This document shows, piece after piece, positions 1 to 9,355 of a DNA stretch of 64,000 nucleotides. The notes beneath the pieces were generated by a model. That model was not told the DNA's origin and searched no databases. It saw only the letters and a list, made by a program, of their open reading frames with translations. The stretch's first letter is position 1. The number at the start of each line of letters is the position of its first letter. The translations under genes were made by a program, and so were the position numbers. The stretch spans positions 315,204 to 379,203 of the forward strand of contig NZ_BSTJ01000006.1 of NCBI RefSeq assembly GCF_030269445.1. The letters run 5' to 3'. Origin of the DNA: Actinoallomurus iriomotensis. Lineage in GTDB: Bacteria; Actinomycetota; Actinomycetes; Streptosporangiales; Streptosporangiaceae.

Positions 1-1996
1 GAGCTGGCTGCGGTTCAACCAGCGTGTGCTGGACCTGGCCGGAGACCCGGAACTTCCGCTGCTCGAACGCGTCCGCTTCCTGTCGATCTTCGCCAGCAAC
101 CTGGACGAGTTCTTCATGGTCCGGGTCGCCGGGCTGACCCGGCGCATGGCCACCGGGATCGCCGTGCAGACCGCGAGCGGCCGGCAGCCGCGCGAGGTGC
201 TCGCCCGGACCTCCGAGGTCGCCCACGAGCTGATGCTCAGGCACGCGGCCTGCTTCCACGACGAGATCCTGCCCGCCCTCGCCAAGGAGGGCATCGAGAT
301 CCTGCGCTGGGACGAGCTGGCCGACACCGAGAAGGAACAGCTCCACCGCCTGTTCCGGCGGCGGATCTATCCGGTGCTCACCCCGCTCGTCGTCGATCCG
401 GCACACCCCTTCCCGTACATCTCCGGCCTGTCGCTCAACCTCGCCGTCGTGGTCCGCGACCCCGAGACCGAGGAGACGCTCTTCGCCCGGGTCAAGGTGC
501 CGCCGCTGTTGCCGAGGTTCCTGGAGGCGTCGCCGTCGCGGTTCGTCCCGCTCGAGGACGTGATCGCGGAGAACCTCCCGCAGCTGTTCACCGGCACCGA
601 GATCCTCGAACACCACGCGTTCCGCGTCACCCGCAACCAGGACCTGGAGGTGGACGAGGACATCGCGGAGAACCTCCTGCAGGCGCTGGAGCGCGAGCTG
701 CTGCGCCGCCGCTTCGGCCCGGTCGTCCGGCTGGAGGTCGAGGAGTCGATCACGCCGGAGGTGCTCGAACTGCTGACCACCGAGCTCGGCCTGGACGAGA
801 GCTCGGTCTACCGGGTGCCCGGCCCGCTCGACCTCGGCGGCCTCGGCGCGATCGCCGACCTGGACCGCAGCGAGCTGAAGTACCCGCCGTTCGTGCCCTC
901 GGAGGCGGCGCTCCCGCACGACACCGACATCTTCGCCACGCTGCGCGATCACGACGTGCTCGTGCACCACCCGTACGACTCCTTCACGACGAGCGTCGAA
1001 CGGCTCATCGAGGACGCCGCCGCCGACCCGCAGGTGCTGGCGATCAAGCAGACGCTCTACCGGACGAGCGGCGACTCACCGATCATCGACGCGCTCATCG
1101 ACGCGGCCGAGGCGGGCAAGCAGGTCGTCGTGGTGGTGGAGATCAAGGCGCGGTTCGACGAGCGCGCCAACATCACCTGGGCCCGCAAGCTGGAGCAGGC
1201 CGGCTGCCACGTCGTCTACGGCTTCGTCGGCCTCAAGACGCACTGCAAGCTGGCCCTCGTCGTCCGCGAGGAGTCCGACGGCACGCTGCGCCGCTACTGC
1301 CACATCGGCACCGGCAACTACAACCCCAAGACCGCCCGCGTCTACGAGGACTACGGCCTGCTGACCGCCGACCCGCAGGTGGGTGAGGACGTCACGGACC
1401 TGTTCAACCACCTCACCGGCTACACGCGTGACACCGAGTACCGCCGGCTCCTGGTCGCGCCGGACTCCCTCCGCGCCGGGCTGGTGAGCCGCATCGAGCG
1501 GGAGATCGACAGCCAGCTGCGGGGCCGCCCGGCGCACATCCGCTTCAAGTGCAACTCCCTCGTGGACGAAGTGATCATCGACGCGCTGTACCGGGCGTCG
1601 CAGGCGGGCGTGCCGATCGACATCTGGGTGCGCGGCATCTGCGCCCTGCGGCCGGGCGTGCACGGGCTGTCGGAGACGATCCAGGTCCGCAGCATCCTCG
1701 GCCGCTTCCTGGAGCACTCGCGCCTGTACGCCTTCGAGAACGGCGGCGAGGCGGAGGTGTGGATCGGCAGCGCCGACCTCATGCACCGCAACCTGGACCG
1801 CCGCGTCGAGGTGCTCGTACGCGTCACCGACCGGAACCACTGCGCGGACCTGCTGGGCCGCTTCGACCTGGCGATGGGCATGGACACCCAGTGCTGGCTG
1901 CTGGACGAAGAGGGCAACTGGACCCGGCACGGCGGCTCCACGCACATTCAGACCCACCTCATGCGGACGCGGCGATGGAGGACCGTCGATGGGTGA
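1..1996 (+). CDS. ppk1: Polyphosphate kinase 1 (5' end outside window)
   Basis: Cytoplasmic enzyme that reversibly transfers the ATP gamma-phosphate onto a polyphosphate chain. The frame runs in from the window edge: codons from base 2 read [10 protein letters not shown], part of the conserved N-terminal signature, so only a short N-terminal piece is missing. The phosphorylated histidine is in [10 protein letters not shown] (His codon near 1301), and the second active-site histidine is in [14 protein letters not shown]. The PLD-like C-terminal domain is complete and ends in TGA at 1994-1996. The stop overlaps the start of the Nudix gene by 8 bp, so the two are probably co-translated. PPK next to a MutT1-type hydrolase is a common actinobacterial arrangement. 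Confidence 0.96.
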   Translation, partial: SWLRFNQRVLDLAGDPELPLLERVRFLSIFASNLDEFFMVRVAGLTRRMATGIAVQTASGRQPREVLARTSEVAHELMLRHAACFHDEILPALAKEGIEILRWDELADTEKEQLHRLFRRRIYPVLTPLVVDPAHPFPYISGLSLNLAVVVRDPETEETLFARVKVPPLLPRFLEASPSRFVPLEDVIAENLPQLFTGTEILEHHAFRVTRNQDLEVDEDIAENLLQALERELLRRRFGPVVRLEVEESITPEVLELLTTELGLDESSVYRVPGPLDLGGLGAIADLDRSELKYPPFVPSEAALPHDTDIFATLRDHDVLVHHPYDSFTTSVERLIEDAAADPQVLAIKQTLYRTSGDSPIIDALIDAAEAGKQVVVVVEIKARFDERANITWARKLEQAGCHVVYGFVGLKTHCKLALVVREESDGTLRRYCHIGTGNYNPKTARVYEDYGLLTADPQVGEDVTDLFNHLTGYTRDTEYRRLLVAPDSLRAGLVSRIEREIDSQLRGRPAHIRFKCNSLVDEVIIDALYRASQAGVPIDIWVRGICALRPGVHGLSETIQVRSILGRFLEHSRLYAFENGGEAEVWIGSADLMHRNLDRRVEVLVRVTDRNHCADLLGRFDLAMGMDTQCWLLDEEGNWTRHGGSTHIQTHLMRTRRWRTVDG

Positions 1997-2873
1997 TGGC
2001 CCCGACCAGATCCGGGCGGCGGGCGCCGTCCTGTGGCGGCCCGGACGGAACGGTCCCGAGGTCGCGCTGGTCCACCGCCCCAAGTACGACGACTGGTCCT
2101 TCCCCAAGGGCAAGGCCAAGGACGGCGAGCACATGCTCCGCACGGCCGTACGCGAGGTGTGGGAGGAGAGCGGCGTCTGGCCCGTCCTGGGCCGCCGCCT
2201 GCCCGCCCGCGAGTACGTGAAGGAGAGCCGGTCCAAGCGCGTCGACTACTGGGCGGCCACCGGCAACGGTGGCGACTTCCGCCCGAACGAGGAGATCGAC
2301 CGGGTCGAGTGGCTGCCGGTGCCCGAGGCCGAGCGGCGGCTGAGCTACGAGCACGACGCCGACCTGCTGCGTGAGTTCGCCGCAGGACCCAACCGGACCA
2401 CGCCGTACATCGTGCTGCGGCACACCTCGGCCGGCGACAAGCACGAGTGGGACGGCGACGACGTGCTGCGGCCGCTCGACGAGCGCGGTCGCGCCGAGGC
2501 CGCGGCGCTGGCCGAGACGCTGGCCGGGTACGGCCAGACCCGGGTGTTCAGCTCCGCGACCGCCCGCTGCATGGAGACCGTGCTGCCGTACGCCGCGCGG
2601 ATGAGCGCCGACATCCGCACCGACTGGGCGTTCTCGGTGGGCACGCCGATGGCCGCCTCGAAGGAGGCGGGCGGCCGGTTCGCCCAGATCATCGGGGAGG
2701 GCGCCGCCGCGCTCGTCTGCACGCACGGCGAGCTGGTGCCCGAGCTGATCGAGCGCGCCTGCGAGACGCTCGGCGCTCCCGTGCCGGAGGATCCCCGGCT
2801 GCCCAAGGGCGGCTTCTGGGTGCTGCACGTCGCCCGTGACGCGCTCGTCTCCGCGGAGCGGCACCGCCTCTGA
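1989..2873 (+). CDS. mutT1: Nudix hydrolase / histidine phosphatase fusion (MutT1-like)
   Basis: A 294-residue two-domain protein. Residues about 8-135 are a Nudix domain with a complete box (G-x5-E-x7-REVWEESGV). Residues about 140-290 are a histidine-phosphatase (phosphoglycerate-mutase-like) domain opening with VLRHTSAG, whose RH is the catalytic arginine-histidine pair. In mycobacterial MutT1 this fusion hydrolyses 8-oxo-(d)GTP to the diphosphate and then the monophosphate, and also acts on diadenosine polyphosphates. Nucleotide-pool sanitation is the likely role by family. The ATG at 1989 overlaps the ppk stop, implying translational coupling. Substrate specificity cannot be read from sequence. 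Confidence 0.9.
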   Translation: MGDGPDQIRAAGAVLWRPGRNGPEVALVHRPKYDDWSFPKGKAKDGEHMLRTAVREVWEESGVWPVLGRRLPAREYVKESRSKRVDYWAATGNGGDFRPNEEIDRVEWLPVPEAERRLSYEHDADLLREFAAGPNRTTPYIVLRHTSAGDKHEWDGDDVLRPLDERGRAEAAALAETLAGYGQTRVFSSATARCMETVLPYAARMSADIRTDWAFSVGTPMAASKEAGGRFAQIIGEGAAALVCTHGELVPELIERACETLGAPVPEDPRLPKGGFWVLHVARDALVSAERHRL

Positions 2874-2926
2874 GGCGATGTGATAGTTCTCGTATGCCGT
2901 GTCCGGCCGACGAAGGGTGTTGATCG

Positions 2927-4012
2927 ATGCCGCACGAGGTACGAGGGGTCGTCGCGCGTTCCAAGGGCGCGCAGGTCGCCATCGAGACGATCGTCGTGCC
3001 CGATCCGGGCCCCGGCGAGGCGCTCGTTCAGGTCCAGTCCTGCGGCGTGTGCCACACCGACCTGCACTATCGCGAGGGCGGCATCAACGACGAGTTCCCG
3101 TTCCTGCTCGGCCACGAGGCCGCCGGTGTGGTCGAGGCGGTCGGTGACGGCGTCACCGACGTCGCGCCGGGCGACTTCGTCATCCTCAACTGGCGCGCGG
3201 TCTGCGGGCAGTGCCGCGCCTGCCTGCGCGGGCGTCCCTGGTACTGCTTCGCGACGCACAACGCCGCCCAGAAGATGACGCTGGCCGACGGCACCGAGCT
3301 CTCGCCAGCCCTGGGCATCGGCGCGTTCGCCGAGAAGACCCTCGTGCACGCGGGCCAGTGCACCAAGGTGAACCCGGCCGCCTCGCCCGCCGCCGCCGGG
3401 CTGCTGGGCTGCGGCGTCATGGCCGGCCTCGGGGCGGCGATCAACACCGGCGGCGTGACGCGAGGCGACTCGGTCGCGGTCATCGGCTGCGGCGGTGTCG
3501 GCGACGCCGCGATCGCCGGGGCGCGCCTGGCCGGCGCCGCGAAGATCATCGCCGTCGACATCGACGACCGGAAGCTGGAGTGGGCCCGCGGCTTCGGCGC
3601 CACCGACACGGTGAACTCCCGCGAGACCGACCCGGTCGAGGCGATCCGCGAGCTGACCGGCGGCCACGGCGCCGACGTCGTGGTCGAGGCCATCGGCCGG
3701 CCCGAGACGTACGAGCAGGCGTTCTACGCCCGCGACCTGGCCGGCACGGTCGTCCTCGTCGGCGTGCCCACCCCGGACATGAAGATCGAACTCCCGCTGC
3801 TCGAGGTGTTCGGCCGCGGCGGGTCGCTGAAGTCCTCCTGGTACGGCGACTGCCTGCCCTCCCGCGACTTCCCGATGCTGGTCGACCTGTACCTCCAGGG
3901 CCGGCTCGACCTCGACGGCTTCGTCTCCGAGACCATCGGCCTGGACGAGGTCGAGGAGGCGTTCGGCAAGATGGAGCGCGGCGAGGTCCTGCGTTCGGTG
4001 GTGAACCTGTGA
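2927..4012 (+). CDS. mscR: S-(hydroxymethyl)mycothiol dehydrogenase
   Basis: A 361-residue zinc-dependent medium-chain dehydrogenase that oxidises the formaldehyde-mycothiol adduct with NAD, a detoxification step found only in mycothiol producers. Catalytic zinc ligands are seen in [11 protein letters not shown] and GHEAAGVV, the structural-zinc cysteines in [15 protein letters not shown], and the Rossmann motif in [13 protein letters not shown]. The ending LRSVVNL is typical of the family. The stop TGA sits in a GTGA that starts an 80-bp tandem repeat. Downstream comes the metallo-beta-lactamase-fold gene that usually accompanies this enzyme in actinobacteria. The start is an ATG after GGGTGTTGATCG, a weak ribosome site. 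Full length for the family. Confidence 0.93.
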   Translation: MPHEVRGVVARSKGAQVAIETIVVPDPGPGEALVQVQSCGVCHTDLHYREGGINDEFPFLLGHEAAGVVEAVGDGVTDVAPGDFVILNWRAVCGQCRACLRGRPWYCFATHNAAQKMTLADGTELSPALGIGAFAEKTLVHAGQCTKVNPAASPAAAGLLGCGVMAGLGAAINTGGVTRGDSVAVIGCGGVGDAAIAGARLAGAAKIIAVDIDDRKLEWARGFGATDTVNSRETDPVEAIRELTGGHGADVVVEAIGRPETYEQAFYARDLAGTVVLVGVPTPDMKIELPLLEVFGRGGSLKSSWYGDCLPSRDFPMLVDLYLQGRLDLDGFVSETIGLDEVEEAFGKMERGEVLRSVVNL

Positions 4013-4172
4013 GCGACGTTCGTGAGGCATCGGTGAGCCACCTGATGCCAGAGCACCGGCCGAACGCGCGGAGTGAACGGAAGGCACTGTGAGCGACGTT
4101 CGTGAGGCATCGGTGAGCCACCTGATGCCAGAGCACCGGCCGAACGCGCGGAGTGAACGGAAGGCACTGTGA
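4007..4172. repeat. Perfect tandem 80-bp direct repeat with GTGA-coupled mini-ORFs
   Basis: Bases 4011-4090 and 4091-4170 are identical. Each copy begins GAGCGACGTTCGTGAGGCAT and ends AACGGAAGGCACTGT. Each carries a 27-codon GTG-started frame (4009-4092 and 4089-4172) whose TGA overlaps the next GTG in a GTGA. The dehydrogenase, mini-ORF 1, mini-ORF 2 and the hydrolase are thus joined by three identical 4-bp overlaps. Removing both copies would place the dehydrogenase stop and the hydrolase start directly in one GTGA, so the unit looks inserted into an existing coupled junction and then duplicated. Whether the mini-ORF peptides are made is unknown. A related element occurs at 45361-45472. Confidence 0.9.
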
Positions 4173-4789
4173 TCGGTCATCTCGTCACCTCCGGGACGTT
4201 CAGCCTCGACGGGGGCACCTGGGACGTCGACAACAACGTGTGGCTGGTCGGCGACGACCGCGAGGTGCTCGTCATCGACGCCGCGCACGACGCCGACGCG
4301 ATCGCCGCCGCGGTCGGCGACCGCCGCCTGACCGCGATCGTGTCCACCCACGCCCACGACGACCACATCGACGCTGCGGCCGAGCTGGCCGACCGCACGG
4401 GCGCGCCGATCCTGCTGCACCCGGACGACATGGTGCTGTGGCGGATGACCTACCCCGACCGCGACCCGGACCGCGCACTCGCGGACGGGGACGAGCTGAC
4501 CGTGGCCGGCACGACCCTGCGCGTCCTGCACACGCCGGGCCACGCCCCGGGCGCGGTCTGCCTGTACGCCCCGGACCTGGGCACGGTGTTCACCGGCGAC
4601 ACGCTGTTCAACGGCGGCCCGGGCGCGACCGGCCGGTCCTACTCCGACTTCGGCGTCATCGTCGGCTCGATCCGCGACCGCCTGCTGACCCTCCCGCCGG
4701 ACACCGTCGTACGGACCGGCCACGGTGACACCACGACGATCGGCGACGAGGCGCCGCACCTCGACGAGTGGATCGCCCGGGGCCACTGA
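4169..4789 (+). CDS. MBL-fold metallo-hydrolase, partner of the mycothiol dehydrogenase
   Basis: A 206-residue metallo-beta-lactamase-fold protein of the glyoxalase II-like branch. Metal ligands are in [12 protein letters not shown] (HxHxDH), in HTPGHAPGA, in the aspartate of [10 protein letters not shown], and in TGHGDTT. These define a complete binuclear metal site. It lies next to the S-(hydroxymethyl)mycothiol dehydrogenase, as in mycobacteria, so it probably hydrolyses a mycothiol thioester such as S-formylmycothiol. That role is inferred from context. The GTG start at 4169 overlaps the second mini-ORF of the repeat, and no other convincing ribosome site lies upstream, so translation may depend on coupling through the repeat. 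Confidence 0.88.
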   Translation: MIGHLVTSGTFSLDGGTWDVDNNVWLVGDDREVLVIDAAHDADAIAAAVGDRRLTAIVSTHAHDDHIDAAAELADRTGAPILLHPDDMVLWRMTYPDRDPDRALADGDELTVAGTTLRVLHTPGHAPGAVCLYAPDLGTVFTGDTLFNGGPGATGRSYSDFGVIVGSIRDRLLTLPPDTVVRTGHGDTTTIGDEAPHLDEWIARGH

Positions 4790-4790
4790 G

Positions 4791-5201
4791 GTGGCGAGCC
4801 TGGAGGACGCGGAGCGGATCGCCTCGGCGCTGCCCGAGGTGACCGAGGGCACGCGCTACGGCAACCGCACGTGGCTGGTCAGGGGCAAGGGTTTCGCCTG
4901 GGAACGCCCGTTCCGCAAGGCCGACCTCAAGCGGTTCGGGGACGCCACCCCGCCGGACGGCCCGATCCTGGCCGTCCGGGTCGAGGATCTCGGTGAGAAG
5001 GAGGCCGTGCTGGCCGCCCACCCGGAGTCCTTCTTCACGATCCCGCACTTCGACGGGCACGCCACCGTCCTCATCCAACTCCGGCGCGTGGGCGAGGAGG
5101 AGCTGGCCGAGGCGATCACCGACGCCTGGCTGGCCTGCGCGCCGCGCCCGCTGGCGGAAAGTCACCTCGGCCGGCCGCCCGAGGCGCGGGGTCCGGCGTA
5201 G
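4791..5201 (+). CDS. MmcQ/YjbR family protein
   Basis: A 136-residue protein with the YjbR/CyaY-like fold pattern: a helical start ([17 protein letters not shown]), a central strand set ([16 protein letters not shown]), and a C-terminal helix ([17 protein letters not shown]). Members are small proteins of uncertain role, often annotated as DNA-binding. The GTG at 4791 is preferred over an upstream in-frame ATG at 4725, because it follows the hydrolase stop by one base and because the extra 22 residues would be basic, low-complexity sequence inside the hydrolase gene. It is the last gene of the mycothiol-detoxification run and faces the convergent CU044_5270 gene. Confidence 0.8.
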   Translation: MASLEDAERIASALPEVTEGTRYGNRTWLVRGKGFAWERPFRKADLKRFGDATPPDGPILAVRVEDLGEKEAVLAAHPESFFTIPHFDGHATVLIQLRRVGEEELAEAITDAWLACAPRPLAESHLGRPPEARGPA

Positions 5202-5232
5202 CGCCTGCCCGCAGACCAGGCACGTCACGCGA

Positions 5233-6165
5233 TCAGGGACGGGTGGGCGGGTGGGGGGTCTCGTTGGTCCAGCCCACCTTCAGGTAGGTGATCGCCGCGT
5301 GCTTCGGTCCCACAGTCGTGCTCTGGGAGAGGAGCATCGCGCGGGACGGGTCGATCAGGTATCGAGTGCCGCCGATGATGAGCGCGTACCCCAACCGTCC
5401 CTGCTCGTCCTCGGCCAGGCCGGCGCTCTTGACCTTCGGCCGTCCGGCCAGCGCGCGGAAGGCCGCCGCCCGGGTCTTCGGCGTGGCCGGCGCCTCGGCA
5501 AGCAGCTCGATGAGCAGGTCGTCGGTGTAGAAGTCGATGTCCTGCCGGCGCCAGGAGGGGGATACGGACCGTGCGACGCCGTTCGCCCACTTCTCGATGC
5601 CTTTCGCGGTGGTGGGCAGGTTCCTGACCTGGGCGAGGGTGAACATGTGGTCCGCCACCTCGAAGGCACGCGGCGACTTCTTCTTGCTCCGGTAGACCGT
5701 TCCCGGCTTGCCCGCCTCGTCACGGCCGTTCAGGATCAACACCCCTCCCCAGTAGTAGCCGTCCTTGCCGTACCAGCTCTCATCGATCTCCTTGGTGAAG
5801 TGCACCTCCCGAAGCGTGCTGACATGCCAGTACGCGCCGTCGGCGGCGGGCTGCCGCTCCGCGGTGGTCGCCGCCGCCAGCAACACCTGCCGCGTGGACA
5901 GCGGGGAGGAGGACGGGGAGCGCCTCACGGGTGGGGTCGCGGGCGTGGAGCCGCCGGAGACCGCGAAGACGACGGCCCCGGCGGCGGCGGCGAGGCCTCC
6001 CGCGAGGGCCGTCCACCGGACGAACCCGCGCCGGGTGCCCGTCCGTGGTGCTGCGGGCCGGGAGTCGATGGCCGCGAGCAGCCGCTCCCGGCCGGTGTCC
6101 AGACGCTGCGGGGACGGGATCGGGGCATCGGCACGCATCGTACGCACCAGATCGAGATCGTTCAC
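5233..6165 (-). CDS. CU044_5270 family membrane protein, partner of ECF sigma factor (copy 1)
   Basis: About 310 residues. A short cytoplasmic N-terminus (VNDLDLVRTMRADAPIPSP) is followed by one membrane segment (about residues 45-70, ALAGGLAAAAGAVVFAV) and a large, probably extracytoplasmic, domain ending in WTNETPHPPTRP. It carries no anti-sigma zinc motif. The family is uncharacterised but recurrently sits behind ECF sigma genes in actinomycetes, so a membrane-anchored regulator of that sigma factor is a reasonable inference. The GTG at 6163-6165 is chosen because conserved-looking sequence begins there and it lies 10 bp after the sigma stop. A paralogous pair lies at 53065-54683. Confidence 0.82.
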   Translation of the reverse strand: MNDLDLVRTMRADAPIPSPQRLDTGRERLLAAIDSRPAAPRTGTRRGFVRWTALAGGLAAAAGAVVFAVSGGSTPATPPVRRSPSSSPLSTRQVLLAAATTAERQPAADGAYWHVSTLREVHFTKEIDESWYGKDGYYWGGVLILNGRDEAGKPGTVYRSKKKSPRAFEVADHMFTLAQVRNLPTTAKGIEKWANGVARSVSPSWRRQDIDFYTDDLLIELLAEAPATPKTRAAAFRALAGRPKVKSAGLAEDEQGRLGYALIIGGTRYLIDPSRAMLLSQSTTVGPKHAAITYLKVGWTNETPHPPTRP

Positions 6166-6175
6166 TGCCGGTACC

Positions 6176-6769
6176 TCAGCTTTCCTCTGTGACCAACATG
6201 GGGTTCCCGTCGCCGAGCGCGGCACGGATCTTCCGCCGCGCGCGGTGCAGCCGTGACCGCACCGTTCCCACGGAGGTGCCCAGAGCCTGGGCCGTCTCCT
6301 CATAGGACAGATCGGCCCAGGCGATCAGCAGCAGAACCTCCCGATGCGCCCGGCTGAGACCCGCCAGGGCCGCCGCGAGCGACTGGTGCATCCCACTCGC
6401 CACCACCCGGTCGTCGGCGTCCTCCCACTGGCCGTAGGTCTGGGCCACCGGGTCGGCACCGCTGCGGGCGAACGCCCGCAGCATCCGGGTCTCCCTGCGG
6501 TGATACTGGGCCATGACGTTGGCGGCGATCCCGTACAACCACGGCCGGGCGTCCGGTCGCCCGAGGTCGTAGTGCCGGCGTTTCTCGAACGCCCGATAGA
6601 ACGTCTCGGCGGTGACGTCATCGGCGAGATCGTCACCCAGCCTGCGGGCGACGTAACGGCTGATGTGGGCCGCATGCCGCTCATACAGCGCGGCGAACAC
6701 CCCGGGCTCCCGCCAGGACCCCTCGATGACAGCGGCGTCGCTCGCGCCGTGTCGGGTCGACACAGTCAT
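6176..6769 (-). CDS. ECF-type RNA polymerase sigma factor (copy 1)
   Basis: A 197-residue sigma-70 family protein with only regions 2 and 4. Region 2 runs from FAALYERHAAHISRYVARRL through DDVTAETFYRAFEKR to ARPWLYGIAANV. Region 4 contains LSYEETAQALGTSVGTVRSR, a helix-turn-helix for -35 recognition. The ATG at 6769 has an AGGAG eight bases upstream, so it is preferred over the longer frame. The downstream CU044_5270 gene is almost certainly co-transcribed. The gene is divergent from the Ser/Thr kinase, and the shared 260-bp region may hold both promoters. It resembles the second sigma gene at 54090-54683 in length and motif spacing. Confidence 0.92.
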   Translation of the reverse strand: MTVSTRHGASDAAVIEGSWREPGVFAALYERHAAHISRYVARRLGDDLADDVTAETFYRAFEKRRHYDLGRPDARPWLYGIAANVMAQYHRRETRMLRAFARSGADPVAQTYGQWEDADDRVVASGMHQSLAAALAGLSRAHREVLLLIAWADLSYEETAQALGTSVGTVRSRLHRARRKIRAALGDGNPMLVTEES

Positions 6770-7030
6770 ACGGCTCCTGTCTCTCGCAGCCGGGGATCCG
6801 GCCGTACGCGGTGTGCGCTTCACCCGCTTTTCCCCGAACCTGCGATCGAGTTCCCCCGAGGAGACGTGGCCGTGAGAGAGGCGGAGATCTTCGGCACGGA
6901 CGCGTTCCGCGCGGTACTCCCACCTCGAAGAATGGATTTCCCGAAGGCACTAAGGGTAATTTCTCGCCCATTTGTCGCTGGAACCCCATATCTTGAGCCC
7001 AGCGTCGGGGAGCTGATCGCGGGGGAGTCT
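6770..7030. promoter_or_regulatory. Divergent intergenic region between sigma factor and kinase
   Basis: This 261-bp non-coding stretch is visibly richer in A+T than its surroundings around 6925-7000. A TATCTT at 6989-6994 could be a -10 element for the kinase gene, but no good -35 hexamer lies at the usual distance. An ATG at 6932 is in frame with the kinase and would add about 33 residues. That sequence shows no conserved character, so it is treated as leader. On the minus strand an AGGAG precedes the sigma ATG. Only the presence of a promoter region is inferred. Confidence 0.4.
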
Positions 7031-8512
7031 GTGCGGGTACTGGCGGGCAGGTACGAACTGCACGAAGCGCTGGGGCGCGGCGGCATGGGCGTCGTGCACA
7101 AGGGTCTCGACCGCGAGCTGGGACGTACGGTCGCCGTCAAACTGCTCCCGGCCGAACTGCTCCGGCAGCCGGGCTTCCAGGAACGGTTTCGTCGTGAGGG
7201 ACGCACCGCCGCCGCGCTCAGCCACGCATCCATCACGGTCATGCACGACATCGGGGAGGACACCTCCGGCGGTGAGCCGGTGCCCTATCTGGTGATGGAG
7301 TACCTCGACGGCCGCCCCCTCGACGAGGCGATCGCGGCCGGGCCCCTGCCCCTGGACCAGGTTTGCGCGATCATCGGTGACGTTCTCGACGCGCTGGACC
7401 ACAGCCACGGCAAGGGCATCGTGCACCGGGACATCAAGCCCGCCAACGTGATGGTCGACCTGGACGGCTTCCGGCCCCGTGTGAAGATCCTGGACTTCGG
7501 CATCGCCAAGCTCATCGCCGACGCCGCCACCCGCCTCACCGCGACCGGCTGGATGGTCGGCACACCCCTGTACATGTCGCCCGAGCAGGCCGAGGGCCAC
7601 GCCGCGACCGCGAAGTCGGACGTGTACGCGGTCGGCTGCCTGCTGTACGAACTGCTCACCGGGGACCCGCCGTTCACCGCGGAGACGCCCACGGCCGTGC
7701 TGTTGCAGCACATTCGCCAGACGCCCCGGCCGCCGTCCGCCCGGCGCCCCGATCTCCCGCCCGGCTGGGACGCCGTCGTTCTGAGGGCACTGGCCAAACG
7801 CCCTGAGGACCGGTACGCCGACGCGGCCGAGATGCGGGCCGCCGTGCTCACGGCCGGCGACGACGCCCCTGTTGTCCAGGCCGGTGCCGCCGCCCGGATG
7901 GACGGTGCCCTGGCCACCGCCCGCCGGCCGGAGGCCAACGCCACTCCGGCCACCCGGCCGATCTCCGCCGCCGGGGCAACGCCGCCGAAGACCAGAGGCC
8001 GGTCCGCGGGCGATCTTCTCTTCGGGTCCTGGATTCCGTTCTGCCTCGTCGGACTGAGCGTCCTCGGCGTGGTGGCGGGCCTCTATTGCGGGCTCCGTTT
8101 CGGGACCGCGCATGTCTCGTCCTACAACGCGCGAAAGTATCTGGCGGCGGTCTTCGCCAGCGGCCTGCTCATCGCGGTCTCGGCGGTCGTGTTCTTCACG
8201 GCGGTCGGCGGCCTGGCCTTCCGCAGGCGGGGCCGGGCCGGGGGCAACCCCCCGGTGCGACCGTACGTGATCGAGCTCTTCCTCGTCCTGCTGTTCGCGG
8301 CCGGGCCGCAGGTCTTCGGCATGATCACCGCCGTGCGGCTCTACAACGGCTTCGACGGTGCCGACGGGATAGAGCTCCTTCACTCCATGAGCATGTGGCC
8401 CGGTCTCTCGAGAACGTACTTCTGGCTCGGCATCCTGTCCGCCGTCGTCGTCAGTCCCTTCGCCGTCGTGCCGGTGGCCCGGTATTTCTCCGCGGGCGCG
8501 CGGCGGCGCTGA
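7031..8512 (+). CDS. Hanks-type serine/threonine protein kinase with C-terminal membrane domain
   Basis: About 493 residues. An N-terminal kinase domain (residues 1 to about 275) shows every hallmark: glycine loop GRGGMG, lysine in VAVKLL, catalytic HRDIKPANVM, DFGIAK, and the activation segment ending in GTPLYMSPEQAEG. A proline/alanine-rich linker follows, then about four hydrophobic segments (from WIPFCLVGLSVLGVVAGLY to YFWLGILSAVVVSPFAVV). The kinase is therefore N-cytoplasmic with a multi-span C-terminus, unlike PknB-type kinases with PASTA domains. The GTG at 7031 follows GGGGGAG closely and precedes the conserved LAGRYELHEALG. The substrate is unknown. The adjacent divergent sigma operon is a possible but unproven partner. 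Confidence 0.9.
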   Translation: MRVLAGRYELHEALGRGGMGVVHKGLDRELGRTVAVKLLPAELLRQPGFQERFRREGRTAAALSHASITVMHDIGEDTSGGEPVPYLVMEYLDGRPLDEAIAAGPLPLDQVCAIIGDVLDALDHSHGKGIVHRDIKPANVMVDLDGFRPRVKILDFGIAKLIADAATRLTATGWMVGTPLYMSPEQAEGHAATAKSDVYAVGCLLYELLTGDPPFTAETPTAVLLQHIRQTPRPPSARRPDLPPGWDAVVLRALAKRPEDRYADAAEMRAAVLTAGDDAPVVQAGAAARMDGALATARRPEANATPATRPISAAGATPPKTRGRSAGDLLFGSWIPFCLVGLSVLGVVAGLYCGLRFGTAHVSSYNARKYLAAVFASGLLIAVSAVVFFTAVGGLAFRRRGRAGGNPPVRPYVIELFLVLLFAAGPQVFGMITAVRLYNGFDGADGIELLHSMSMWPGLSRTYFWLGILSAVVVSPFAVVPVARYFSAGARRR

Positions 8513-8574
8513 GTGGGCGGGAGCACCCTATGGGCGTGGCGAGCAGGGCTGAGGCGCCGTCCCACCGCTCCGGG

Positions 8575-9063
8575 TCAGTCGTCGTTCGCGCTGCGGGGTT
8601 CGGCGTAGCGCTGGAGGTAGAGCTGTTCGCCGAGCGCCTCCAGCAGCTCCAGCTCGGTCTCCAGGTAGTCGACGTGCTCCTCTTCGTCCTCGAGGATGTG
8701 TTCGAAGATGCGCGCCGAGGTCACGTCGCCGCGGGAGCGCATCAGTTCGATGCCGGGCCGCAGGCGTCCGACGGCCTCCATCTCGATGGCCAGGTCGGAG
8801 CGGATCTGTTCGGGCACCGTCTGGCCGATGCGCAGCGGGTTGATCCGCTGGTAGTTCGGCAGTGCCGACAGCATGAGCAGGCGGTCGGTGAGGGTCTCCG
8901 CGTGCCGCATCTCATCGAACGACTCGGCCCTGGTGTGCTCGGCCAGCGCGGTGTACCCCCAGTGCTCCTGCATCTTGGCGTGCAGGAAGTACTGGTTGAT
9001 CGCGGTGAGCTCGGCCGTCAGCTGCTCGTTGAGCAGGTTGATGACGTCGGTGTCGCCTTCCAT
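8575..9063 (-). CDS. bfr: Bacterioferritin
   Basis: A 162-residue haem-containing ferritin subunit that stores iron as a mineral in a 24-mer cage. Ferroxidase residues appear in TAELTAINQYF and DEMRHAE, and in the later EDEEEHVDYLE. The haem-ligand methionine is the M of DEMRHAE. The ATG at 9063 (MEGDTDVINLLNEQL) matches the usual start; an upstream in-frame ATG is ignored. It lies 66 bp behind the ferredoxin gene on the same strand, so both probably belong to one iron-controlled unit. It converges with the kinase gene across about 60 bp that holds no obvious hairpin. Confidence 0.96.
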   Translation of the reverse strand: MEGDTDVINLLNEQLTAELTAINQYFLHAKMQEHWGYTALAEHTRAESFDEMRHAETLTDRLLMLSALPNYQRINPLRIGQTVPEQIRSDLAIEMEAVGRLRPGIELMRSRGDVTSARIFEHILEDEEEHVDYLETELELLEALGEQLYLQRYAEPRSANDD

Positions 9064-9129
9064 GTCACCCAATCGTGACACGGGCAAGGCAAAGCGCGGG
9101 CAATGCCTCGCCGTGTCCGCGACCGGGGG

Positions 9130-9330
9130 TCAGGCGGCCGCTTCGACGGCCTCCGTCGGCGCCGGCCCGGCCATGCTCTCCTGGAGCATCGCGCAGATGC
9201 GGTTGACACACGAACCGCAGCCCGGCCGCATGCCGCACGCCGCCCGGACCTCCTTGGCCGAACAGGCTCCGGCCGCCACGTGCTCCCGCACCACGTCTTC
9301 GGTGACGGCGTGGCAGACGCAGACGTACAT
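9130..9330 (-). CDS. bfd: Bacterioferritin-associated [2Fe-2S] ferredoxin
   Basis: A 66-residue Bfd-type protein. Its four cysteines fall in the family pattern: CVC near the N-terminus (residues 4 and 6) and CGSC about 32 residues later (38 and 41), binding one [2Fe-2S] cluster. Bfd docks on bacterioferritin and passes electrons to the haem, releasing stored iron as Fe2+. The gene lies directly upstream of bfr. A near-consensus IdeR/DtxR box lies 26 bp upstream of its ATG, which fits repression when iron is plentiful. A GGAGG precedes the ATG at a slightly long spacing. Confidence 0.94.
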   Translation of the reverse strand: MYVCVCHAVTEDVVREHVAAGACSAKEVRAACGMRPGCGSCVNRICAMLQESMAGPAPTEAVEAAA

Positions 9331-9355
9331 GGCCGGTGGACCTCCGGGGGGGCGA

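Noticed and set aside
4007-4172. CRISPR-like array
   Set aside because: Two directly abutting 80-bp copies without spacers make a tandem duplication, not repeat-spacer units. No cas gene is present anywhere in the window.
2345-4852. 835-codon open frame on the minus strand
   Set aside because: It is antisense to mutT1, the mycothiol dehydrogenase and the hydrolase. The composition is Arg/Ala/Val-rich with no domain pattern, the usual result of high GC in the opposite frame.
6344-7030. Long upstream extension of the Ser/Thr kinase frame
   Set aside because: It runs antisense through the sigma factor gene. The kinase domain begins just after the GTG at 7031.
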